From Halobaculum marinum (GTDB lineage Archaea; Halobacteriota; Halobacteria; Halobacteriales; Haloferacaceae), in the NCBI RefSeq assembly GCF_029338555.1, contig NZ_CP119990.1, forward strand, positions 62,001 through 126,000: a DNA stretch of 64,000 nt, written 5' to 3'. Below the pieces are notes generated by a model, which was given only the letters and a program-made list of their open reading frames with translations, made no database searches and was not told where the DNA came from. How positions within the stretch are numbered: the first letter of the stretch is position 1; each line of letters starts with the position of its first letter. A program made the translations under genes and the position numbers. This document shows positions 7,182 to 14,190 of the stretch, in pieces.

Positions 7182-8798
7182 ATGAAAGCGGATGCAGATA
7201 CCAGACGACTCGTTATCGCGTTCTCCGCGCTCCTAATTCTCGCCCCACTCGCAGGCTGTGGTGCGGCGATTGAGGCGACAGGCTTGGACAGTGGACCGAC
7301 TGTGTCGGACGTCCGACTCGAGGAGTATGAGAATCGACCGATCCTCGCATTCAACTACACTGTTGACGACTACTCTGACGCGCTTCTCGAGGGGCCATCC
7401 GGCCAAGTGATTCAAGAAGCAAAGCTGGAACCGGATCAGGAAATCGCAGCGTTCAGCCTCACTGATCCCCGTCCCGGGAATTACACGGTTATCCTCCAGC
7501 AAGGAGGCGAGACCCAATCCAAGACAACGGTCTCGTATGAAGGATCTTCAGCCGAGGTTACGAGTACCGAGGCGACTTGGTCTGGGAATACGCTCCAGCG
7601 CGTGAGCGTGACGGTGACCAACGGCGGCGACCTCCCTGTCCAGATCTCCGAAGCAGTCGTGAGTGCTCGCGACTCCGAGATGCAGTCGAGCCCGTATGCC
7701 TGGGTGATGCCTGGAGAGACGCAGACTTTCTCGGTCACACCATCTTTCGGAGAGGTGTCAATCGACTCAGCGGGCGAGGTTCGCGGCGCAGTCACGCTCT
7801 CAACCTCTGCCGACGATCTCAGCGGCTCGTTTACTAAGACATTCGAGGGACCTGATTTAGCCATCACAAACGTCGAGCCTGTCTGGGACGGAGGCTCTCT
7901 CCAATCCGCCCGCGTTACCGTGGAAAACCAGGGAGACCTCACGGCCAAAGCTTGGGCAGGCATCCAGAAAGGCGACGAAGTGCTTGCATCAACATACAAC
8001 GAATCAATCTCTCCCGGTCAGAGCGTAGAATACGAAATTACGCACTACAGCGGAACTGTCTACGAACCAGATACGTCCGGAGAGATTCAACTCCAGGCGA
8101 TTGTGAACTCTCCATCTGGATTCACAACTCAGGAGTTCACTCAGCAGGTCGCTTCAGCGAGTCTCAATATAGATTCGTTCACTCCTGTTTGGGAGAACGG
8201 GCAACTCGTTAGTGCGACCTTCACCGTGTCGAACGAGGGTGACGTCGCCACCGATTTCTCCGTGAGCCTCATGGTCAACGGGCAGGAAGTCCAGGAAGGA
8301 TCGACGAGTCAGTCGCTTGCTGGTGGTGCGACCGAAGAATACGAACTTACGGACGGTACTTGGGGTACTAGTTCTGCACTGTTCACCACAGATGGCGGTG
8401 AAGAGACCGTGAAACTCGAATTGACTGGTGCTGGGGATCCTGTTACTGCGAGTAGTAGCAGGGAGTTCACCGGACCAGACGCACGGCTCAATAGTGTCGA
8501 TGTGACCGCATACGGGAACTACAACAGCGATACCTCAGACCTTTCAAGCCTGACTCTTGAAGTTCAGAACACCGGCGATTCAGTTCTTGTATACGATTCC
8601 GTCGAATACGAGATCGATGGTGTGAGCGCGACTGAATCGCTCTCTTTTGACGCAGAGATCGATCCGGGCGCAAGCAAGACAGAATACCTCTACCCCGACC
8701 TCACGGTCACTCCGGGAGACCACGAACTGACGATCAAGTTCATCCACGACGGAGAAGTCATTGACACCGAAACAGCGTCTGTGACAATCTCGGGCTAA
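7182..8798 (+). CDS. Lipoprotein with repeated Ig-like (CARDB-type) domains
   Basis: Starting at the ATG at 7182 the protein has 538 residues. It begins with an arginine pair and hydrophobic core ending in a lipobox (LAPLAGC, Cys26), so it should be exported and lipid-anchored outside the cell. A small N-terminal module follows, then about four related beta-sandwich repeats. Each opens with a line such as STEATWSGNTLQRVSVTV, NVEPVWDGGSLQSARVTV or SFTPVWENGQLVSATFTV and continues with N(G/Q/E)GD and a GETQTF or GQSVEYE turn, as in CARDB/Ig-like domains. No enzymatic motif is seen, so an adhesive or structural surface role is likely. An ATG four codons upstream is less likely. Confidence 0.8.
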   Translation: MKADADTRRLVIAFSALLILAPLAGCGAAIEATGLDSGPTVSDVRLEEYENRPILAFNYTVDDYSDALLEGPSGQVIQEAKLEPDQEIAAFSLTDPRPGNYTVILQQGGETQSKTTVSYEGSSAEVTSTEATWSGNTLQRVSVTVTNGGDLPVQISEAVVSARDSEMQSSPYAWVMPGETQTFSVTPSFGEVSIDSAGEVRGAVTLSTSADDLSGSFTKTFEGPDLAITNVEPVWDGGSLQSARVTVENQGDLTAKAWAGIQKGDEVLASTYNESISPGQSVEYEITHYSGTVYEPDTSGEIQLQAIVNSPSGFTTQEFTQQVASASLNIDSFTPVWENGQLVSATFTVSNEGDVATDFSVSLMVNGQEVQEGSTSQSLAGGATEEYELTDGTWGTSSALFTTDGGEETVKLELTGAGDPVTASSSREFTGPDARLNSVDVTAYGNYNSDTSDLSSLTLEVQNTGDSVLVYDSVEYEIDGVSATESLSFDAEIDPGASKTEYLYPDLTVTPGDHELTIKFIHDGEVIDTETASVTISG

Positions 8799-8934
8799 TC
8801 ACCTCATAGGTTTAGTTCGCACCCGTCACGATTCATTATCTACACTTGGTCTCCCCAAGAGTTCTGAATCAACTTCTTAGGGGTCTTTGACTCGGATACG
8901 GGTGGGGTCGCGCGCCAATGTCACGGGGATCCGC

Positions 8935-8995
8935 GATGTATGCACGCCGACCGTATGCACACCCACCGCGAGCGGGGGTCCTCGTGCATACATCC
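8935..8995. repeat. Inverted and direct GTATGCAC repeats
   Basis: The octamer GTATGCAC occurs at 8938-8945 and 8953-8960, and inverted at 8984-8991. The outer copies lie in a perfect 12-bp inverted repeat, GATGTATGCACG (8935-8946) and CGTGCATACATC (8983-8994), with a 36-nt spacer. The cluster sits about 150-210 bp ahead of a broken regulator gene in an otherwise empty 340-bp gap. It may be an operator array or a terminus of an element. Confidence 0.5.
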
Positions 8996-9112
8996 GGACG
9001 GTCGCTCGCGTCGAGTCCGCATCTCCGAGCGACCGCGCAGGTGGGGGTATATAATGCGCGACCCGTCCAGTAACTCCAGATCGACGCGATCCGGACTCCG
9101 CTCATACATACG

Positions 9113-9130
9113 GTTATAAACGGGGGAGGT
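9113..9130 (+). promoter_or_regulatory. TATA box and Shine-Dalgarno of the broken regulator
   Basis: GTTATAAA at 9113-9120 is a good TATA box, and GGAGGT at 9125-9130 is a Shine-Dalgarno sequence 13 nt before the ATG at 9143. The control signals are intact although the gene is frameshifted. Confidence 0.5.
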
Positions 9131-9142
9131 CAGCCGCCGAAC

Positions 9143-9405
9143 ATGGGCACCGACCGAACGACCCTACGCCTCTCGGACGAACGGAACGACTGCTGGACCA
9201 AGCCGCCGGGATCGTCGCGGCTGGCACCGACGACGATCCGCCGCGGTCCGACGTGATCGACGTGGCGCTTACTCACCTCGTCCAGTCGGCGCGGAACGTC
9301 GAGGACGCGAGGGAGGACTACGACCCGCGGACGATCCAAGATATTGCGAACACCGACGTCCTCTGGTTGTATTACCGGACGAGTATCGAGAGCCGGTGGC
9401 GATAG
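9143..9405 (+). pseudogene. Frameshifted small DNA-binding-type protein
   Basis: The ATG at 9143 opens MGTDRTTLRLSDER and then shifts frame. The continuation in the next frame reads ERLLDQAAGIVAAGTDDD, DPPRSDVIDVALTHLV and finally YYRTSIESRWR, stopping at 9405. The two halves fit end to end as one protein of about 87 residues, and the total length is one base short of a multiple of three. This points to a single-base deletion near 9180-9190. The N-terminal strand followed by helices suggests a ribbon-helix-helix-like regulator. It is probably inactive unless the shift is bypassed or is a sequencing error. Confidence 0.7.
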
Positions 9406-9494
9406 CTCGATCTGAATCACCTGTTAGTGTCGAATTCACTTTCACTCCGCTCTGAACACATTTTTCCCCCTACTTCTCCATCAAACAATAGATA

Positions 9495-10484
9495 ATGCCC
9501 CGTACAAGTTCATACGTTTTTGATGTCCGATTTTGGGATGTCGACCATGGCAGCGCAGCATATCTAAGGGTCGGAAGTAAAGATGTGGTGCTGGACTGTG
9601 GAGCCAACACCCAGTTCTCACCGCTCAGATGGCTGAATGACTCGTACTATGGGCTGAATACCATAGACTATCTCATTATCAGCCACCCGCATCAGGATCA
9701 CATCGCTGATCTTGACGTAATGAAAGAGCTGGAATTGCTCTCTTCCGATACACTTCTTCAGCGCCCGAAAGATGCTACAGAACTTGTTGAAGAAAATCTG
9801 GATGAGGCCTATGAAAAGGGAATGGAAGATTACATCGAGGACGCGGAGTTCTACCTAAACAGACTGGACGAATTCGACACAACCCCGGATCTCTTCCCAT
9901 CAAATCCTGAGTGGGCACTAGATAACCCATATACGACAGAGGCGAGAACTGATGGTGGAATACCCGACCAAGGAGCGACTATTCATAACTTTTCAGCTGA
10001 TGATATCGTTGGTAACGATAACTATGAGAAACTGAACAACCTCAGCCGACTCACAGTTTTCAACAGCTATGGCTTTACTATGGTTTCTGCCGGAGATATA
10101 CTCCAAGGCGGGATCAATCAAATAAAAGAGGATGAAGAGGCGATGGCTGCGATTTCTGACGCGGATGTACTAGTCGCTCCTCACCATGGTAGGGACAGCA
10201 GCTTCGACAGTGAATTCGTTCGCCATATCAACCCTGATTTAGTCATATTCTCCGACAAGACTGCCGAGCATACGGTTAGTGGAAAATATGGGAACCTGGC
10301 AAACGGAGCCGCTGTCGAGAACGAACAATCCGGTGAGACGCGGGAACGATTCGTAGTTTCGACTAATTCTGACGGTCGAATCCGGATTCAGGCAAACAAC
10401 CACTCCGACTGGACAGCAAGTGTCTATGGGCGAGATTATGCCTCGGAGAAAGCTGCATCCAAGAGATATAAAAACTCAGACTGA
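9495..10484 (+). CDS. ComEC-like metallo-beta-lactamase-fold hydrolase
   Basis: A 329-residue soluble protein. The metal motif SHPHQDH is at residues 63-69 (His64, His66, Asp68, His69). A second acidic ligand is in SAGD (Asp201) and a later histidine pair in APHHGRDSS (His230-His231). This arrangement matches the ComEC/Rec2-type metallo-beta-lactamase domain, where DNA is a proposed substrate. A helical insert occupies residues about 95-135. It lacks ComEC's membrane channel domain, but the next gene, 12 nt downstream, encodes a four-helix membrane protein. Base composition is lower in GC than the surroundings. A nuclease or phosphodiesterase activity is inferred only. Confidence 0.7.
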   Translation: MPRTSSYVFDVRFWDVDHGSAAYLRVGSKDVVLDCGANTQFSPLRWLNDSYYGLNTIDYLIISHPHQDHIADLDVMKELELLSSDTLLQRPKDATELVEENLDEAYEKGMEDYIEDAEFYLNRLDEFDTTPDLFPSNPEWALDNPYTTEARTDGGIPDQGATIHNFSADDIVGNDNYEKLNNLSRLTVFNSYGFTMVSAGDILQGGINQIKEDEEAMAAISDADVLVAPHHGRDSSFDSEFVRHINPDLVIFSDKTAEHTVSGKYGNLANGAAVENEQSGETRERFVVSTNSDGRIRIQANNHSDWTASVYGRDYASEKAASKRYKNSD

Positions 10485-10496
10485 ATCTAGTAAACA

Positions 10497-11192
10497 ATGA
10501 GTATAGCACGGACGTTTCAAGCACTGGAGATCTATGATATACTCACAAATCTTGTACCCGGCGGAATCTTGCTTCTCTCGGTGTCTGTCGTCATAAAAAT
10601 TGAAGAATATGTGAGCTTCCAGAATAGTGGAATTTCTATAGGGATCAGTCTAATCGCAGCATTCGTACTTGGTCACGTAATTCAGGCTATCGCAAGTCAA
10701 CTTAACGGGACACCCACTCTCTTTGGAAGGATAGTCCGGTCATCTAAAGGTGAAGATGTCGACGACCTTTCGGTTAGAATCACTCATATAGAGGAGTCTC
10801 TGTGGCCGATGGTCAAACGGAAATTCAGCCTACCAGAAGATTTCGATGACTACGGAGCTTTGATGCGATTATTGATTAGTCATCTCGAAACGATACCCGC
10901 AACTAGGGCCCTACGATTCCAAGCCTTGTTCTCATTTCATCGTAGTATGTGGGCAGTCTCGATGATTGTAGCGGGGTTAGTAATGGTCGGAGTGTTCCTC
11001 AAGTGTCTCGGAATTGTCGCAGTTCGGTCATATTTGATACTGGTAGTGACTGCGATTGGTTCTCTGATGTCGATTCTGATCTTTAGATCGAGGAAAGAGA
11101 AATTCAACCGACTGTTTGTTCAATATACAATTGTAGACTTCTACTCTGACCAGATAGACGAAGTATCTCGTCTTAAGCGCCCGGCTGAATAA
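10497..11192 (+). CDS. Four-helix membrane protein, partner of the hydrolase
   Basis: A 231-residue protein with two N-terminal membrane helices (YDILTNLVPGGILLLSVSVV and ISIGISLIAAFVLGHVIQAI). A soluble helical part of about 85 residues follows, then two more helices (MWAVSMIVAGLVMVGVFL and YLILVVTAIGSLMSILIF) and a charged C-terminal tail. I do not recognise a named family. It follows the hydrolase by 12 nt and shares its lower GC content, so the two form an operon. The architecture recalls small four-helix membrane effectors of prokaryotic conflict systems, which is an inference from shape alone. Confidence 0.65.
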   Translation: MSIARTFQALEIYDILTNLVPGGILLLSVSVVIKIEEYVSFQNSGISIGISLIAAFVLGHVIQAIASQLNGTPTLFGRIVRSSKGEDVDDLSVRITHIEESLWPMVKRKFSLPEDFDDYGALMRLLISHLETIPATRALRFQALFSFHRSMWAVSMIVAGLVMVGVFLKCLGIVAVRSYLILVVTAIGSLMSILIFRSRKEKFNRLFVQYTIVDFYSDQIDEVSRLKRPAE

Positions 11193-11227
11193 TATTAGCC
11201 GCTCCCGGGACGAAGATCCCGTCCCAG

Positions 11228-11509
11228 TCAGTCGGCTCCCAGAGGCTTGCTTGAGCTGACTTCGTTCTCAAGGAATAGCTGTCCCGCGACCCGCCGGATC
11301 GGCGCGCACTCGTGCAGCTCCGGAACGTCCCCGTCCTCGGGGACGCGCACGAGGTACGTCCGCTCCCCCAGCCGTTCGGTGAACGCCGTGGTGTTCTCGG
11401 GAAGGTCGCCCTCGTCGTCGAGGATCCCGTCCCGCTCCAGAAAGTCCGACCGCTCCAGCACGATCCCGACGGAGTCGGTCCCGATCTTCCGTAGCTGTCT
11501 GTGTGGCAT
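11228..11509 (-). CDS. AbrB/SpoVT-like DNA-binding protein
   Basis: A 93-residue protein whose first 50 residues (MPHRQLRKIGTDSVGIVLER and the following SDFLERDGILDDEGDL) follow the swapped-hairpin AbrB pattern: basic strand, Gly-Ser-x-Gly-Ile-x-Leu turn, then a short helix. Such proteins are antitoxins or transcription regulators. No toxin gene is adjacent. The C-terminal half is acidic and unassigned. Confidence 0.6.
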   Translation of the reverse strand: MPHRQLRKIGTDSVGIVLERSDFLERDGILDDEGDLPENTTAFTERLGERTYLVRVPEDGDVPELHECAPIRRVAGQLFLENEVSSSKPLGAD

Positions 11510-11663
11510 ATTCGGCGGCTACCCTCGGGGTGTGATAAAACCCCGCCCGAGGGGAGGACACCCCAAGGGGACCCCTACGGGGAACCCGCTGTTCAAGTCA
11601 GGGTATTAGTGAGGGGGAGGGTTCGCCGCCCGTATCGGCCCGCGGTTGGCCGACGGAGAACCT

Positions 11664-11940
11664 ATGAGTACGAAACGCGGGGCTGACGCCCCCACGACGG
11701 ACGGTGAATCGGACGGAACTACTCTCGCGGACCGGCGGACGTTCATCAAGGGCGTGGGCGCGACAGCCGCGACGCTCGCGACGGCTGGAGCTGCGAGCGC
11801 CCAAGAGACGACAACCGCGGACGGACCGGAGTGGACGACGGGACGCGACGGCCTCGCGTGGTCCTCGGACTACGTCCAAGACCCGTATATCGCGGAGGGG
11901 GCGCTGACGCGCGCCCGGCACCGCATGGTGTGGTGCCGTT
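11664..11940 (+). pseudogene. Truncated Tat-exported protein
   Basis: From the ATG at 11664 the sequence gives a disordered N-terminus, a twin-arginine signal (DRRTFIKGVGATAATLATAG then AASA) and the start of a mature protein (GPEWTTGRDGLAWSSDYVQD). After about 90 residues the reading becomes arginine/cysteine-rich (MVWCRFSRRRGACW) and runs antisense into the 3' end of the convergent gene. I read this as the 5' fragment of an exported protein gene whose remainder was lost at a breakpoint near 11930-11940. Confidence 0.6.
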
Positions 11941-12939
11941 TCAGCCGCCGGCGGGGGGCGTGCTGGGACCGGCAGGGCCGCGGGGGCCCGAGGGTGTCGG
12001 TTTAGTCGGTGCATCTTCGGGCGACTTCTCGCCGGAGACGAGGAAGTCCGCGAGGTTACCGATCAACACCTCGTTGTCACCGCGGTAGGCGTCGTCGGGC
12101 GCGAGGAAGTCGCTGTCTCCGATGACCGCGACGTTCCCCTGCTGCGCGGCGACGGCGTAGCTGCCGTCGCGGCGGGTCGTCGACCGGGTCGTTCCGTCGG
12201 CGCTCGCGAGCGCGACGGTCGCGTCTCCACCGACGACGACTGGCGCGGCGTCGCGAAGGACAGCGTTCTCGACGCCGTCACCGAGCGATCCGTTCGCTCC
12301 AGCCGCCGAGACAGCCGCGTAGTTCCGCTCGGAGTCGGTTTCGTAGAGGTACCCCGCTTGGAACGCCATCTCGTACTGCGAGGAGAGGTGCGTCGTCGAC
12401 GGGCCGCTCGATGCCGTCGGGAGGCCGAGAAGGCCGCCGAGGAGGCTGCTCAGGCCACCCGAACTCGCGGGATCTGAGAGCACGACGAGCCGGCCGCCAG
12501 CGTCGGTGAACGCCGCAATTCCGGAGAGTTCGGCGTCGCTGTAGCGCTGGGTCGGCGCGATCGTCAAGAACGCGTCTGCCTCACGCAGCGAGTCGTTCAG
12601 CGTCGCCCGCCGGTCTGCCTGGGGGTCGAAGAACTCGACCGTGTGGCCGTTGGCGACGAGCGTCGAGACGAGTGGGTCGATCGACTTGGCCGACGGTGCG
12701 GCGCCGTGGCCGGCGTCGACGACGATCGTCTTCGGCTCGGCGTCTGCCTCCATCTCGATGCTCCCGTCTTGCGGGGCTTCGTCGATGAGGGTGTTCCCGG
12801 GTTGGAATTGCGGGTTGTCGAGTTGTGTGGGCGCGGGCGTCTGTTGACTCGTCACGAGTGGGACCGCTGCCGCGGCGCCGACGATAACGACGACAACGAG
12901 CAGGAACGTCCCGACGAGTCGGAGGGGATTAGCTTGCAT
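11941..12939 (-). CDS. DUF4350-type membrane-anchored protein
   Basis: A 332-residue protein with an N-terminal signal-anchor (LVGTFLLVVVVIVGAAAAVP). A Rossmann-like extracytoplasmic domain follows: TIVVDAGHGAAPSAKSIDPL, then a GHTVEFFDP strand and GGRLVVLSDPA, and later NVAVIGDSDFLAPD and IGNLADFLVSGE. This is the layout of DUF4350/GATase-like proteins, which often accompany membrane peptidases or ATPases. The C-terminus is Pro/Gly-rich. It overlaps the upstream sppA-like gene by 11 nt and so is translated from the same message. The exact biochemical role is unknown. Confidence 0.7.
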   Translation of the reverse strand: MQANPLRLVGTFLLVVVVIVGAAAAVPLVTSQQTPAPTQLDNPQFQPGNTLIDEAPQDGSIEMEADAEPKTIVVDAGHGAAPSAKSIDPLVSTLVANGHTVEFFDPQADRRATLNDSLREADAFLTIAPTQRYSDAELSGIAAFTDAGGRLVVLSDPASSGGLSSLLGGLLGLPTASSGPSTTHLSSQYEMAFQAGYLYETDSERNYAAVSAAGANGSLGDGVENAVLRDAAPVVVGGDATVALASADGTTRSTTRRDGSYAVAAQQGNVAVIGDSDFLAPDDAYRGDNEVLIGNLADFLVSGEKSPEDAPTKPTPSGPRGPAGPSTPPAGG

Positions 12940-13792
12940 TGTAGATCACCACCTCGTCGGCGGGTTCGCCGACGGTCATGTAGTAGCGGTACGGTGAGTC
13001 AGTCGACTCCGAGAGGACGACGGTGCCGTTTGCGGTCTCCTCGAACAAGAGGAGCCCCATGCTCGGGCTGGCGTCGCGACGGGTCACGTCGTAACTGTCG
13101 AGGCCAGCCTCGTTGGCGGCGTAGTCGACCGCGTCGGCGGTCGTGCCGACCTCGTCGACGAGCCCGTTCTCGACGGCACGGATGCCGATGTACGTCTTCG
13201 CGTGTTCGAGTTCGGTGCGGCTCATGTTCAGGTCGCGGTGCTTCAGGACGCTCTCGACGAACGCCGACTGGAGTTCCTCGACCTCGCGTCGCGTCTGGTC
13301 AGCGCGCCCAGACGCCTTGTCCGGGCCGCTCTTGATGTAGCTGGAGGGTGTGTCAGGCGGTGACGTCGCGATCACACCGACAGAGCCGACCTCTGCGGCG
13401 GGCAGCGTGAAGATCCGGTCGGTCGGCGCGACGGCGTAGTAGCCGCCGGAGGCCGCCATCCCTTGGACGCTGGAGACGACTGGCATCACGGCCGCGGTCC
13501 GTTCGACGGCCATGTAGAGCCGTTCGCTCTGGGCGGCCGATCCGCCGGGGCTGTCGACGCTCAGTACAACTGCCTCGATCGAGTCGTTCGTCCGTGCGTC
13601 TCGCAGGTGGGCGACGGCCTCGTCGACCGAGGACCCGGAGATGGAACTGCCGATGGAGACGACCATCACCGTTCCGTCCGGGCCGCTCGTGGCCTGGTGC
13701 GCCACCGGCGCGAGCACGGCACTCGTGAGGAGGGCTGCGACCACGACGAGCAGGAGTATCGTCCTGCTCGACGGGTCTGGTTTAGAGGGCAT
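12929..13792 (-). CDS. sppA: Signal peptide peptidase SppA-like (S49) serine protease
   Basis: A 287-residue membrane-anchored protease. It has an N-terminal helix (TILLLVVVAALLTSAVLAPV), the S49 strand and substrate groove (SIEAVVLSVDSPGGSAAQSE), the nucleophile motif GMAASGGYYA with Ser115, and a lysine-containing segment (SSYIKSGPDKASGR) that would supply the general base. SppA proteases degrade signal peptides and other membrane-embedded fragments. The coupled DUF4350 gene suggests a joint membrane quality-control function. A TATA-like AATTATATTG precedes the start and a palindrome lies just upstream. Confidence 0.85.
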   Translation of the reverse strand: MPSKPDPSSRTILLLVVVAALLTSAVLAPVAHQATSGPDGTVMVVSIGSSISGSSVDEAVAHLRDARTNDSIEAVVLSVDSPGGSAAQSERLYMAVERTAAVMPVVSSVQGMAASGGYYAVAPTDRIFTLPAAEVGSVGVIATSPPDTPSSYIKSGPDKASGRADQTRREVEELQSAFVESVLKHRDLNMSRTELEHAKTYIGIRAVENGLVDEVGTTADAVDYAANEAGLDSYDVTRRDASPSMGLLLFEETANGTVVLSESTDSPYRYYMTVGEPADEVVIYNAS

Positions 13793-13836
13793 TGCGTCTG
13801 GACGTTTCGACTACCCAATATAATTCATTCGAAATT

Positions 13837-13848
13837 ACTGAACGTTCA
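13837..13848. promoter_or_regulatory. Palindrome CTGAACGTTCAG upstream of sppA
   Basis: A perfect 12-base palindrome about 45 nt upstream of the sppA start, just beyond its TATA-like box on the minus strand. The position suits an activator or repressor site. Confidence 0.4.
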
Positions 13849-13849
13849 G

Positions 13850-14190
13850 CTAGTGAATAACCGCAAGACGGCGGAACATCACCTATCGGGAAAGTTGCCA
13901 GTGAGTGGGAGAATTATCAACTATCAGGAGATACTTTGTCCAGCGGGAAGACTGGCAACCGACGGGAAACTGCGAGTGTCGTCTACGGGCCGAGCGGGAC
14001 CTCGTTCGGCGTCGCGAAGATCGTTCACCGCGACCGACGACTGACGATCCAAGAGGCCTACGCGCTATTTTTGACGTCGTGCGTTCCGGATGTCAGGTCG
14101 ACCACAGTGTGGCCGTGTTTCACCGACGCAGTAGTAGCGGCTCTGCGTAGTCACGCTCCTCTGCGATGTTCTTCGACAGCTCCAGCCGGA
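13850..14190. other. Intergenic region without a clear gene
   Basis: About 340 bases between sppA and the permease gene. The plus-strand frame is open through this part, but its continuation is antisense to the permease gene and has no family-like motif, so I call no gene. Confidence 0.5.
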
